A stretch of 64,000 nt of DNA from Limanda limanda (Eukaryota; Chordata; Actinopteri; Pleuronectiformes; Pleuronectidae), in contig NC_083653.1 in NCBI RefSeq assembly GCF_963576545.1, positions 20,681,639 to 20,745,638 on the forward strand. Reading direction: 5' to 3'. Both the position numbers and the translations under genes were made by a program. Under the pieces are notes generated by a model that was given only the letters and a program-made list of their open reading frames with translations, was not told where the DNA came from and searched no databases. Positions 11,761-27,418 of the stretch are shown in pieces (within the stretch, counting starts at the first letter, position 1; each line of letters opens with the position of its first letter).

Positions 11761-13561
11761 CGGCGGCTCCCTGTGTGACCAGCAGACGTGCAGGTCAGCG
11801 ACGGAGCCGTCACGCACTGCACAGTTTGGAATTAGAAATGAATCCACTGATTACCAAAGGATGTTTGTGACTTCATGTTGATTTGGACAGTTTCTATTTT
11901 CACCTGCACACAATTTTTTCCGCCTTGTGGTTGAATCTCTCTGCGACCACTCGAGCTTCACAAATCTTTTTATTGATTTTACAACAGTTGTGTGTACAGT
12001 GGGCAGTGACATATCCAAGATGACAGAATGAAATGCTCTTTGACTGACAAAACATCACTTTTATTCACTCTATTTGCTCCAAGCATCACCTGCCCATTAA
12101 CCTCTCCCCTCTGCAGTCCTGGGTCCTGCCTATTGACCCTGGGAAAATAGACACTAAATGAAAGTTTTGTTCAGGTAGTCGTTGAAGTGCAATGGGCTTG
12201 TAGACGAATGATAGAACCTGGAAACATGGCTGCAGCCAGAACAGAGGCATTGAGATAAAAAATATACCCATATTCTCTGTGTTGTGTGTATTGTAGTTAT
12301 TATGTATTGAGCACGAGTTAAAACAAATGCAGTTAAATGCAGATAATTGAGTTATATTATTATAATATAAATACTGTCATTTCACAGAGTGATTATTTCT
12401 GCTAATAACCTACAGGCTGTGATCACTGGTTGCAGCCAATCAAATTAACAGGGTTTCTCATTTGAAGTCTTTGCTCATTACAGGCTGGCTCCACTGACTT
12501 TCTCATGAAGTACTCGTTATCAGATGTGTCACTGAGCCTATAAAACATGAGCAGACTCTTCAGTGTTCTTACACTTATTCTTCAGGGTTATCGTGTGCTT
12601 GAGATTTCTCTACCAGTTTAACAAGGGAGTGCATCATTAATTAATGGTGTGTGGCATCTCAAGAGCAGGAAGGCTTCAATGAAATATGCTATGGAGATGC
12701 GTTATGGGAGGTGTAGTAATGGCCTCTGCCTCTTTGATTTTCACTATTGTAATCTGTGTTACCTGGTGTAGTGAACTGTGAACTCTCAAGTCCTGGGTTC
12801 AGTTTTTACACGTCATTCCACATCTGCCTCTCACGCCTCTATACCCCCTCTTCTCTTTACAGACAGAAAGGTGTTAAACATTATGCAGGCAGTGTCCTCC
12901 CTTCCAAAATGTATTATCAAAATCAAGAGCTGTAAAATAGCTTAGAGCAGGCATCCAAGCATGTTTATTGTTGATCAGCACTGCCAAGCATTACAGAGAG
13001 ATGTATTATGAGTCTGTCAAAACGCTCACTTCATAGTCCCAGACTATGTCTACAAGCATGAGTGACTTTGACATTAAATGTCTGGCAATCGTCAAATAAA
13101 GCAGTGAGGGACACTGTGCGTGTGTTTACTGATGCCATGACCTCTGGGGATGGACCCTGAAAGTAAATGATTTTCTCAGCACTCTATTTACTAACTCAGA
13201 CCAAGTCTAACAAGTTACATGAATTGACAGCAAGCGGCTCCATTTAACAGCCCTTCCCTACAGCAGTAGTTAACATTTCAAAGACAGACCACAGACCTCA
13301 GTGTGAATCTGTGTCTCGCTGTCTCTGTCTTCCTCCACAAATGAACCATGATCTCCAGGGAATACAGATGGGAGGGACTGGGGATTAATATTCAGCCAGT
13401 GACACACTTTGTCTGTCTTGGTTTTTCAAAAGATAAGATAATGCCGAGTCAAGTAAAATAATATTTTTCATCAGATAAGGAAAAGAATCCCCGAACAAAC
13501 CCTTTAATGAAGGAGTGAGGGAAGCTGGGGAAATCCTTCCAGGGTTGACAATGTGCCAATG
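11761..13561. other. Unique noncoding stretch
   Basis: No repeat or gene recognised. The part at 12360-12780 has even composition and many homeodomain-type TAAT cores (such as CATCATTAATTAATGG). It is a reasonable candidate for conservation testing, but nothing in the sequence alone proves function. Confidence 0.45.
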
Positions 13562-13756
13562 GGCCAGCTGTGGCTGAGGAGGTAGAGCAGGAGGGTGGTG
13601 GTTCGATTCCAGGCATGCTTTGCTCAGGAGGATCTATGAATGTGTGTGTGTGTGTGTGTGAGTGTGTTTATGAATGTCACTTGTACTGTGAGGTGCTTTG
13701 AGTGGTCATTAAGTGTAGAAAAAGGCTACAAAATTCAAGTCAATTTACCATTTACA
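13562..13756 (+). mobile_element. tRNA-derived SINE with LINE-like tail
   Basis: Box A reads GTGGCTGAGGAGGTAGAGCA (from 13570) and box B reads GGTTCGATTCC (13600-13610), with a shortened spacer suggesting an internal deletion. Downstream come a (TG)10 tract (13641-13660) and the tail GTGCTTTGAGTGGTCATTAA, then CAATTTACCATTTA. The tail also occurs, reverse-complemented, at 19075-19113, so the two copies are one family. The shared tail suggests mobilisation by a partner LINE of the L2 type. Confidence 0.75.
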
Positions 13757-13969
13757 ACCAATATGTTGTGTTTTCAGATTAGAGCAAATGATATATTGTC
13801 AATAAGGACAACCTGGATTAGAACTTGGAGTCTGGAGGAAACTTCAGGTGATTCTAACAGATAGAACCTGAGCAGCATGACCACTGCTCTACCACAGACA
13901 GTTGGAAAAAAACACTTATGAGGCAAAACCAAGCCCAGTATTCAGGGAAAATGAAATGAAATGAAACAA

Positions 13970-14110
13970 ACACAGAAGGAGATAAACAAGAAGGACTCCT
14001 GGAGGAGGAATATCTAGATCCAAAACATCTGGAGTAAGGGACTGAGAGCTAGGGGAGAGTGAGCGGGAGGACAGGAAGTAGGATAAAGGGACGAGGGAGA
14101 AAAGAGGAAG
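13970..14110 (+). repeat. Purine-rich tract
   Basis: About 140 bp is dominated by A and G on the plus strand (AGAAGG, GGAGGAGG, GGGAGAG, GACGAGGGAG), with a few interruptions. It lies next to the LINE fragment at 14113-14319. It may be part of that insertion or a stand-alone polypurine tract able to form triplex DNA. Confidence 0.5.
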
Positions 14111-14112
14111 AC

Positions 14113-14319
14113 CTAGCTTGAATGCTCATGTGCTTGAGGGAACAAACAGTGCCTAAAGAGATGGGTATTAGTTTTGAGCAGCAAAGAGCTCTGGCTGGAA
14201 TGTAAGGTGTAGGGAGTCAGACCGGTAGGATGCCCATTTAGGAGATTGTATCTCATCAGAAGCACCTTAAAGCTTGATCCGACATGGATATGGAGTAAGT
14301 GAAGGGGAGCTGTTGTCAA
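14113..14319 (-). pseudogene. LINE reverse-transcriptase C-terminal remnant (L2/CR1-like)
   Basis: The minus-strand frame encodes FKVLLMRYNLLNG, a gap, then LTPYTLHSSQSSLL. L2/CR1-type LINE proteins have FKVLL..Y..LNG...P.YL.DLL.PYTPSRSLRSS at the end of the reverse-transcriptase region, so order and spacing fit once a deletion of about 8 residues is allowed. The frame is only 68 codons, with no endonuclease or catalytic YADD region nearby, so it is a dead fragment. The adjacent purine tract may be part of the same insertion. Confidence 0.5.
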
Positions 14320-17300
14320 AATTTCTGAATTCAGTTAAAATTCTAGCCACAGTTATTTTGACCTGCACCATTTGAAGACTATGAGTACTTGCACATGTGC
14401 TGACCTGAATACAAAAGAAGCCAAAAATCGAATGTCGGTTACAAAGGTGTGAACTAGGGTCTCAGCATCTGACATTGACAGGAAAAAATACATTAAAACG
14501 AGAAAATCTGAAATTATATATCATATCAATATTTGTGCTGTCAGATTTCATGTCACACATTTATCCAAAATGTATTTAAATTGATCAAAGTTTTGTCCTC
14601 AGACCTGCTATTAACATCCGATCACAAGTGATCAGTACTTTGCTTTGTGATTGCAAATGCGTCCTGAGCCACAAATCAAGGACCCCCCCAGCTGATGTCT
14701 TCTGACCCACTCCAGCTTCACAATGAATCAAATGTATTTTTACACTTCTCAATTCCTGTATGTTGATTTGTTTGGGGCCATATACAAATAGATATAGAAT
14801 AGAGATGCTAAATCAGATTTCTAATTGTAGTAGATAGTTATCCATGGTGACAAAATCTGCATTGAGACTCAGTAAGAAATGGAATCCACTGGTAAGCATA
14901 ACACCAGTTATCGCTTTAGTAAGTGCAGTTTCAGTGGAGTGACCGGCCCTGAAAGTAGAATGAAAAGGATAAAAAAGATAACGTTTGATATGTGGACTGA
15001 AATCTCCTGAGAATCAACACTTTGAAGTACTTTTGAAAAGAAAGGAAGGTCAGACACAGGTTGCCGATTAATTATTGAGCGACTCAGGATGAAAGTGGGG
15101 TTTGTTAGGTAACGGATTAATCGCAGTGTTAAAGTTAACGGGGCAATAGCAATTCTGACAAGTTAACAATAATTATTACTGTACAAACAAAATTAATTAA
15201 ATCTACAGCGGCAAAGGGGTGCATGAAAATGTTGCCTCATTAAACTGTGGCAGAACACAGGTCCCACACTGGCCTGTTGGGTTGTCTAGCTGTTGGCAGG
15301 TCAAGGACGCAAAAACGCGACTTTAACGCCAACACCAGCTTAGATTTAGTAATTTAAAGCCCCTTTTTTCCACTGGTCAAAAAACCCCACTAACATCTGG
15401 CTTTTGTCTGCCATGGGAATAGATGCAATTAACACTTACTCCCAGGTCAAATCATTCTGCAGTAGACATGTGTTTTTATCAGCTCCATCTACGATCGGTA
15501 GTGATTGAAACATGACATCTGGGTGAACCCGAGTCTACACGCTGAGGCTGCATTCCTGCAACATTATAACGCTCATTAAACGCTTTTTACATCTTGGGAA
15601 CAATGTGCAACAGAGGTTTTTTTTCATCCTATTGTGCAAGAATGCAAAACTGGCAAGACAGCAAGGTGAGAGCTTCTCAGTTTCCAGCACATTAGTGATG
15701 TTCAGAAATTACATACCAGGGGGAAAAACACAGAGGCAAACTCCTCAACTGGCAATGGGAAAGGAGTCAATCGCAATCTTTAGCAGGTGTACCAACCTTT
15801 ACTAGATCTTTTTCGTGGAAAAGAGATATAATAGAAATCTGGGATTCACCATAATACCCAGCTGGCCCTGCAGGACAAGCTGGAGATCATGAACTAACTT
15901 TGAATTTGATCGAATCTCTTTTACAGCATAAATTGTTTAAAAAGCCATGATCCGTAAATGAGACACTTGCTTTTGATATTTTTGACAAGTGTCAAAAAGA
16001 CATCTAGGATTCAGTTTATTGCTTCCAATTAAGTGAGAAAAACATGCTGGTCTGGCAGCAGACAGAGCACACTTGTAATTCAGTACACATTGGAGGTAGA
16101 AGACGGTTTCTGACTCTTCCCCACATTCTGCCATCTATCAAATTTGACCAGAACTCCCAGACAAGGACCAACATATTGAGTTCAGGGCAAACTGTATGGT
16201 TTATAGTTGTCTAGTTGAAATCTATAATCTTGTTGTGTAACTTTAAAAGTGTGCACCCAGCAGGGATCAGTACAGTTAACTTTATTAGTCAGTAATGGCA
16301 TGACATGAAAGATATGTACACAATATAATGTATTTGTAATTCATCTTGGTGCATAGCCTGCTTTCATGTGTTATTCTAAGTGTAATAATTATGCATGGCT
16401 TTGAGATCAGCGATTCCCACGGATCGGCTGAAGCACACCAGCTTGCAGCTCATCCAGTTCAACAGCATTTTCTCTCACCATCATTGCCTTCCCATATGAT
16501 TGTTTTCATGCAATGAGAAATTAATACAAAAAACAAATAAATAATGAGACTAAAAAAAGGCCTACATTTTTCATCAAGAAGATAATAGTTGGTTTAAGGG
16601 CACATAGGAGGCTGTGGAAAAAGCCAGTGGCAGCTGTGGATGCTCCGCAGCTGTCTCATGACAAATCAAAGTGTCATAGTGAATAGATGAAGAATTTCAA
16701 TGGGCTTCCGCACATGGTGGAACAGAGTTGTGATGCATTCACTACATGGTCAAGGAATCAAATATGAGCCACAAGCACAGCAGGGACCTGCCAAGGATCA
16801 GCAGAGCCCTGACAGGGACCAGTTTGCAATTTCCTATGGCTTTTACTGTACATTAACAAAGCAATAACAGGAGTTAGCCTATCAGTGGGAACAGCAGCTG
16901 TTGGTAAAATGAAATACAATACTTCAATCAGGGGGACAGAGTAAGGTGTCCGAAACTGTATTAGAGCTGCTGTGCGCTAATAAGTTGAAAGTGCTGTGAG
17001 GGTATTTCTTCAGCCAACAACAGCAGGTTTACAACAATAACCTGGTTTGCTGATAGTGACACAATTCACTCACAAATCAACACACAGACAGTGTGCTCTC
17101 CATGTAACAGTAGCATTGTAAACAAAATTACAATAATTACAACAAAAAAAGGATAGTGTGTATCAGGAAGTTGAAGAGGATGGCTACTTTTGTTGTGCAA
17201 TTGTGCAGCACTCAGCTCAGGATGTAACACTCACTGACTAATGGCAAATGGATTGGATTAATCGGAGAAACTCTTCAATTAGTTCCCCTTACCTTAAGGA

Positions 17301-19057
17301 TAAAGTCAAAGTCTATACCTGAAGGACAGAACGAGCAAAAGAGGAGGAGGAGGAGACACAGTAGCTCTCTGGATCCCCGCCCCTTCCTAGACTTACAGGC
17401 ATTGTGCTGAAATTCTCTGACTCATTTCAGTGATACAGTAACCATTGTACCATTGCAGAATGAGCTGGTGTTGATGTGGCAGTACTGGTTGGGCTGGATT
17501 GGGCCCGTGGCCTTATTGCTTGACCAGAATCTTATTTTTTTCACTGTTTTAACATTCTGCCATATTGAACCAAACAGCCTCTAGTATATGGCAATTTTCA
17601 ATCTTTACATCCACCTCGACGTGACATGAAAGGAAAACTTTTCCAGCAAGGTCTTTGAAGATATTATGCGTGTGTGTGTGTGTGTGTTGCAGAGATCCAG
17701 TTTGCTGTCTGCAAGCAAAGCAGCCAACACTGCAAACCCTTAATTTGAACACATGCATAATTTAAGTGAGGCTTTTCTTCTCAGATGCTGCTGTTTGTTC
17801 CGCGGTGCAGGAGGAAGGCCGCCAGCGCCAACACAGCTGTCTGTCTCAGGTGGATCGCTCCTGAGAGGTGACCTCACTGACTCATCAAAGGCTCAGATTA
17901 GCTGCCTCTATGCACAGTGGCAGTGTGATGTGAATGTGTCCGTGCCAACACATCGGAAAAGTGTGGCTTGCTTTTACAATTGAACTCCCGGCATCTCGGA
18001 ACCAACACTGCAGTGAAGTGCATTATTACGATGCATTGCTCCATTGAAAACACACAAGGATATATCACCAGTGGGAGGCAAATTGGCTTTTTTACGACAT
18101 GTGGCTTTACAATAATCACACCCAGAGCTAATAGGCTGCAACAATGTTATTCCTTGTAGTGAGGCTGTATGGTTCGTCTCAGGAAACTGATGTGGAGATA
18201 TTGTTCGCAGGGAAGGAGTGTTGGAATTTATTGCAGATGCTCTTACTCTGCTGATGTTGGATGTGGATATAAAAAATGCTCGGTCATAAAATCTGGGTAA
18301 GGACCCCACACATCAATTCAGCAGCAACACACCCGATGATGCGGTACGATATGAGCACTAAGTAATGATCCAAATTGACAAATGGTTACGTTCCTGTCGT
18401 TTCGCTAATGACACCCATCGCCATGACCTCTATTTCCTGACCCACAATGAGATGCAGTCCAGAGCCAGCTCAGTCTCATTAGCTAGTTTGGTGAAGTGCT
18501 GCTTCAGGATGGTAATAGCTGCTATTATCATCTCACTTATATCATTTTTATCCCATAACCCTCACCTAACTGACTCCTTCAGTCTCTGGTCCCACTGCCA
18601 GATTGGGAAGAATACTTTTCACTCTTCGTCTTTTTAATATTCGCCTTTTATTTACCGACATAGTCATGAACCGACTCTGTAGATAAAGTAGATTGAGTGT
18701 ATGAATATAGTCTATATAGGCCTGAGGTTATGGTGGTCTGCTGGTAAAGTGTAGGCCAGATGTGTAAACGATTCGTAAAGACACATGCATTCACCGTTTC
18801 CTGGTTCATAAACAAGAGTTCTGAATGAAATGATAAGGAGGCAAAATATAAAATAAAACACATAATCTCAGAGAAAAATTGTTGATCATTATTTATTTAG
18901 GTATTCCGCAAGTTTTCTTAAATTGTGTTTTTATCTTAGAAATTTTGTATGCGTGCATTCAGCCATGTATCATAGACCTTCTGCTCTCAACTTGGGTCCT
19001 GAGCTCTTAGGCCAAAGATACAGTGTCAATGAGGATAAAGTGCTATATATGGTTTGG
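14320..19057. other. Long unique noncoding stretch
   Basis: No gene or clear dispersed repeat. It contains a (TG)n run at 17671-17687 and a GGA-rich run near 17340. The block at about 16380-16520 is balanced in composition and free of repeats, so it could be tested for conservation. The overlapping frames at 17753-18309 on both strands show no protein features. Confidence 0.5.
17671..17687 (+). repeat. (TG)n microsatellite, short
   Basis: About eight uninterrupted TG units following GCG. Confidence 0.85.
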
Positions 19058-19294
19058 TTTTGTATTTATATAGAGCTTTTCTAATCTTGATGACCACTCA
19101 AAGCGCTTTACAGTACAGTTTTACATACACCCATTCACACACACAATCACATAGTGCATCTATTCGCAGCACGTTGTTATTCTATGGGGGGCAATTCAGG
19201 GTTCAGCATCTTGCCTAAGGACACTTCGGCATGCAGATGGGGATCGAACTGCCGACCTTCAGGTTGGACGACGACCACCCTACCCCTCAGCCAT
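19058..19294 (-). mobile_element. tRNA-derived SINE, near full length
   Basis: Read on the minus strand, it starts with box A TGGCTGAGGGGTAGGGTGG (19293 downward), then CCAACCTGAAGGTCGGCAG and box B AGTTCGATCC (19242-19251). The body contains GCATGCCGAAGTGTCCTTAG and GCAAGATGCTGAACCC. The tail is GCGCTTTGAGTGGTCATCAA, then TAGAAAAGCTCTATATAAA. This is the typical teleost head-body-tail arrangement, and the tail is shared with the copy at 13562-13756. The internal promoter is intact enough to recognise, but several CpG sites have decayed. Confidence 0.8.
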
Positions 19295-19444
19295 AAAGGA
19301 CTGTACTGGTTAAGATTATAAAACTGCAATGTAAATGCTGGTCATTTACCATTAACAGGACTCGGATATCCTGAAGGGGCTTTTAACAGAGTTGTTGCTC
19401 CCATAGTTTGAAAGAAGGCTGCTTCTGAAGGTTTTCTTCTGGCA

Positions 19445-19590
19445 GGTCCTATTGGAAGACGATTCCAGGGGCAGCAGACCCTATCACGCTGAAACAATTA
19501 CATGTCCCATCTGGACTGGGAACATTGTGGGATTTCCTCGTAGGTCATGGCTGGAGCAAGGAACATCTGGGTGAACTGAATAAGGATGGA
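19445..19590 (+). mobile_element. LINE 3'-end fragment
   Basis: The DNA reads like the end of a teleost LINE ORF2, where a conserved phrase encodes W.DYISHLAWERLGIP..EL..VAGEREVW. Here I can read YMSHLDWEHCGI and, after stops, ARNIWVN. There are in-frame stop codons, so it is dead. It lies about 150 bp from the minus-strand SINE at 19058-19294, so this spot has taken at least two insertions. Confidence 0.5.
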
Positions 19591-23432
<3,842 letters not shown>

Positions 23433-23970
23433 GTTTATTTGACAGCTTTATTAATTTATAAGATAAAGATTTTATGCAAGACTTTAAAACACAACACGTA
23501 GTTAAATGTTAAACCTTCTTGCCCCCTGGCATCTCTCAGCAGAGTGTAGTCGCGAGTCACGACCACGTTTCAAACGTCTGTGAGCTTTTAATAGCTCTGC
23601 CAAATAATGACTTTTCCCCCTCTAAACTTCTCACATGGTTTTATTTCATTAACTTCCCTATCTAAGTAAGAGAAAGTAACTATGTGTACTTGCTTTTAAG
23701 TATATTCAAAGTTTTAAAAGTACTTGCTGAGTGTAGCCTATTCTCTAATGCAACCCTCACCTACATCATAACGGTTGAGTCTTGGCCTCTTGTGCTTTTT
23801 AATGCAATACTTTCATAACATGTAGTCTTGCAGATAGTACAGATATCACCTTCCAAAAAATCTACTTAAGTAAAGTACAGATCTGTAAAAAATATTCTTC
23901 AGATCGGTTACATTCCAGTCTGTACCCGTACATCACTGTAAAGTTACTTTGACTTAAGTAAAGGATTTCT
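23433..23970 (+). mobile_element. Degraded hAT-like nonautonomous DNA repeat
   Basis: The left part reads TTATTTGACAGCTTTATTAA, then AGATAAAGATTTTATGCAAG. The right part has repeated CTTAAGTAAAGTACAG and ACTTAAGTAAAGG motifs. This matches a very common teleost repeat built around CTTAAGTAAA/TTTACTTAAG phrases. The interior is diverged and the true left end (normally a TACTTGAGTA-type terminus) was not found, so the copy is probably 5'-truncated. Confidence 0.42.
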
Positions 23971-26060
23971 GCTGGCTTGTTATTCAGATTCATATCCTTC
24001 AGTCTATATCTGAGTCTACTATTGTCTCATCATTAACATTATCTTTATCACGACAATTATGTTAAAACTAACATAAGACAACATCCAGTTAGTTCCTCTT
24101 TGTTGAGCTTTCTCTTCCTCCTCTCCTGAAGCCTTGGACTTTTTAATGGTTGAGTTTATAATAATTAAAGCGTCTCTCAAACTCTCCACCCATTCACAAT
24201 CAGTCAGTCAATATTATGTCCCTGTCTTGGGCTGAGTGATTCCCCAAATGGTACCAATCATTCCCCACTTTCAATACACGGCGATGTGTGTTGTCGCCTG
24301 ACTGACAGCTCAGACACTTCAGTACGTTTGTTTTTGAAATTAAGTCTGTTTTTGTTGATAATGCTGTCATGATTGATACATTTATGTCAGTAGCATTCTT
24401 GCAGCGCCCCTGACATTCTGTGTCCTTGGCAAATCGCTTTGTGGCCTGTACCACGGGCCGGCCTTGTCTCCTCTCAATGATTTGTCTCAGGGCCTGTGTG
24501 TAATTTTACACAAGAATGGTACAGCAGCATCATTCATTATTTAAATCTCTGGACATAAGACTCAACATCAGACTGGAAAGCTTCACAAAATCACGGAGAG
24601 CAAAATTCAGGCTGAGTGTTGAGCTCCATCCCATTTGTCAGAAGGTTTGGGTTTATTATTAAAGTTTTAATTTTGAGTCAAAATATGTTTCTGTGATGTA
24701 AATTATATACAAAGTTTTGACACCACAATATGATTCATCCTGTATTAATGTGAACAAGTAATACATGTTGCAGAATCATGTTCGGGTCCAATTTTCTTAC
24801 CTGTGTCAGCATGGACTGTCAAAGCTCAGTCTGAACCGATCTCTTATCTGCACGCTGTGAAAAGTCCTTTGTTTGTTTGGAGCTACTTTAAGGAATGGTA
24901 TTGAATTGAGTTGTAGCAGTTACAGGTGTTGGCTGTGAATCCATAATCTTGTTTTATATACACTTTATTGATATGAAGCCAAAAATGTGTTGTATTTATT
25001 TTTTTATTGTTGACTAAATACAGATTAAGTGTGGCTTTATGCCTTATATTTTTGTAGATAACGGTTTTGGCTGTATTAGATAGAGGCATGTACAACATTT
25101 ATATTTTATAAATATTTTATATAATGTTTCCACAGATTCCTATTGAATATACTGAGCATGTAAAAACAGATGTACAATGCTAATTCGAACCCCAGGTGTG
25201 CCCTTGGTCGAGAGCTTGTATTCATGGCTCCAAGTGGGATATCAGAGGACATTTGGGAATTTTGTATATTCAACACAAATAAAGTATCCTGAGTAAACAA
25301 CTTTAATATGTGCAACAAATCTACATATTTGTTCATGTAAATTCAACAGACATTTTTTTATGTACAAGACCTGAACTGACATGTAATTGAGGAGCAGAGC
25401 TGGTGCTGGACAGTGGATGTTAAACCTCCAGGAGCAGGACAGCGTCAGTGCACACGGTGGGATGAGGTAAACATACCTAGCAGTAGAGGCAGAAAAACCT
25501 TCCATTACTTCAGTTGATTGTGTTCACTTCGCCTCCACATTCTGAATGCACACACACTGTTTACACACTGTTGGCACAGCTTGGATATCTCCATTCATTT
25601 GCTGTTTAGTGACTCAACATTAAACCCTGCTGTCTCGCACTTGTACAATAAACATACATTCTTTAAATATTCAGAGAAGAACCACTGTTTGAATTAATTT
25701 GCCTGTAACCTAATTCTTTGTACAAGCAGCCCCACTGATATCCCAACATTCATCAGCTGCCTGATCATTCTACCATTAGCAGCATATTCGGGGTACCATA
25801 TATTAATTTTTGTCATGTTTTTAAAATTTTTTTTTTTTTTCCCTCCCTCAGAGACCTCAGTTTCTCTCCCTCCTTCTGTTGCTGCAGTTAAAGGCGAGGA
25901 GAGGAGCTGGTGTGATTGGTCATTACTGAAGCTCGCCCCCGACTCCATTTGCTGATTCTGCATTCCTCCGACTAATATCATATTCAGCCTCTCTGTCATT
26001 TTGCACCCAGCTGCGCCTTGTTTTGACTGGTTTGCGCTTGTAGTCACCAAAACAGCAAAG
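23971..26060. other. Unique noncoding stretch
   Basis: No gene recognised. It contains a T14 run (25827-25840) followed by pyrimidine-rich sequence, and GTGATTGGTCATTA near 25911 (an inverted CCAAT box, as in NF-Y sites) about 150 bp upstream of the short ORF at 26061. Confidence 0.45.
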
Positions 26061-26237
26061 ATGGCTGGTCAAACCCATTTGTGTTTGCTCCTGCAGATTT
26101 TGCCTGCATTTGCATCTGTGCCCATATTTCAAGAAAATAGGACATCTTTGGATCTTATTAATGACAATTCTGTTTCTGAACAGCAGTGGCGGCACTTAAT
26201 GAAAGTGTACACCCATGATCTTCCGTTGTCAATGTAG
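26061..26237 (+). CDS. Candidate short ORF with signal-peptide-like N-terminus
   Basis: A 58-codon frame starts at an ATG in a strong Kozak context (AAAG before, G at +4). The frame is also open upstream to 26001, but that start has weaker context. The N-terminus MAGQTHLCLLLQILPAFASV has a short polar start, a hydrophobic core and small residues suited to signal peptidase cleavage after AFA. The rest is polar with one N-glycosylation sequon (NRT). An inverted CCAAT box lies about 150 bp upstream. Caveats: short frames with hydrophobic starts arise by chance, there is no clear TATA box or nearby polyadenylation signal, and GTTTGCTCCTGCAG inside the frame looks like a splice acceptor. I recognise no family. 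Confidence 0.15.
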   Translation: MAGQTHLCLLLQILPAFASVPIFQENRTSLDLINDNSVSEQQWRHLMKVYTHDLPLSM

Positions 26238-26920
26238 CAGTACACTGCTCAGCGTGAACAAAGCTTTATTGCTTAAGTTTGTCACACTGCAAATACGTTG
26301 AGGCACCGTTCGGAAACCTGCTCCAAGACCCACACTATTGTCCACATCAGACATTAGGTACACAGACACTAATTCATCCCCAAATCAACCTGTCAGCAGC
26401 CTCTCTTCTCTGGCAGTCGACTTCCACAGTGTGTATATATATCGGTCAGATAAGACCTGGCATCACTGGTGAAATACAGACAGAGCTTTTCTCATGTTTT
26501 CCTTGAATCTAAACTAAACTGGACTCTGAAAATGTACCTTTTCTGCTCAGTGAGAGATATTCTAAAGCTGCTGTTTCTCCAGTAGTGGATGTGTCTGTAT
26601 ATGCTTATTTGGCCGTTGTCAGGCTGATGTATTGTTGATGCTGCTGCGGTTGTGTCTTCCATCAGGGAGTGTCAAGTATCTATGTCAAGTAGTCTATGTC
26701 CTCTATCCGGTGTTATGCTTTTGGTTTGTACCAGTACCTACACAAGTGTTTTAACAAGTAGTCTTATGATTTTTGTATGCCGCTGTGCTGGTGTCTGCCA
26801 GAGGCCAGGGGCATTATGTTTTCGGAATGTCTGTCCATCGTTTGATCATCCATCCATATTTCTTTCCGTCTAATTCTTGTGAAAACAAACAACTTGAGGC
26901 AATTTCTTCACATTTACATC
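26238..26920. other. Unique noncoding stretch
   Basis: No repeat or gene recognised; short open frames only. Confidence 0.45.
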
Positions 26921-27033
26921 CAATGAATCATTCAAATCTTACTTACTATAGCTCATATTCACAAATCACAAGTTGTCTCATAGGGCTTTACATCCTCTGT
27001 CCTTAATCCTCAACAAGAGTAAGGAAAGGGTCA
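26921..27033 (+). repeat. Dispersed teleost repeat, copy 1 of 3 (short, diverged)
   Basis: It shares with 38982-39117 and 53514-53755 the order: AATCA start, TATAGC(T/C)CATATTCACAA, TGTCTCATAGGGCTTTA, CATCCTCTGTCCTTAA, CCTCAACAAGAGTAAGG. All three copies are on the plus strand. This copy lacks the AAGGTGTGA stretch. The family is very common in teleosts. I do not know its class, though an (AATC)n start with truncated copies would fit a retroelement 3' end or a SINE-like element. Confidence 0.65.
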
Positions 27034-27109
27034 AACGTCGGAGGTCGCCGTGATCTCATGACCTGTGTTGTGATATAGCCCTATAACAACAGGTGGTAAT
27101 TTTCATAAA

Positions 27110-27418
27110 TTCACTTTGAATAAAGGATGAACTGATTAGAATTTGGGTGGCCATAGGTCAAAAGCCTTTTTTGATTTGTGAAAGAGTTATCTTAAGAACA
27201 CCTTGACAGAATTCCTATAAATCTGGCTTGTTCACTTAGAATCACAGATAAACTGATTGATATCCTGTCTGTGAGGATTTTTTCACATTTTGACCAGTTA
27301 CTACTTTGACTTAAAGTGACTGAATAGATTCCAGTGGTCAAAGGTAAAGGTCATGGTGACCACTTGAGTCAGGGAAAATGTATAACTGTACTGGGTGGTG
27401 GAGGCATATAACCACAGG
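27110..27418 (+). repeat. Nuclear-receptor-motif repeat, copy 1 (decayed)
   Basis: It belongs to the same family as the array at 47330-48057. Phrases such as AAAGGATGAACTGATTAGA, TTCACTTAGAATCACAGAT and AGTGGTCAAAGGTAAAGGTC recur in both. It ends with GGTGGTGGAGGCATATAACC, which corresponds to GGCAGTGGCATACAACTG at the end of the other array. At 27348-27362 it carries AGGTCATGGTGACCA, an inverted repeat of AGGTCA with a 3-bp spacer and one mismatch from the estrogen-response consensus. Confidence 0.65.

Noticed and set aside
26163..26237. Resemblance of SVSEQQWRHLMK in the short ORF to the start of parathyroid-type hormones
   Set aside because: Only a few residues agree (SVSE, one Q, one H, one K), the frame ends too soon, and the dibasic processing site is missing.
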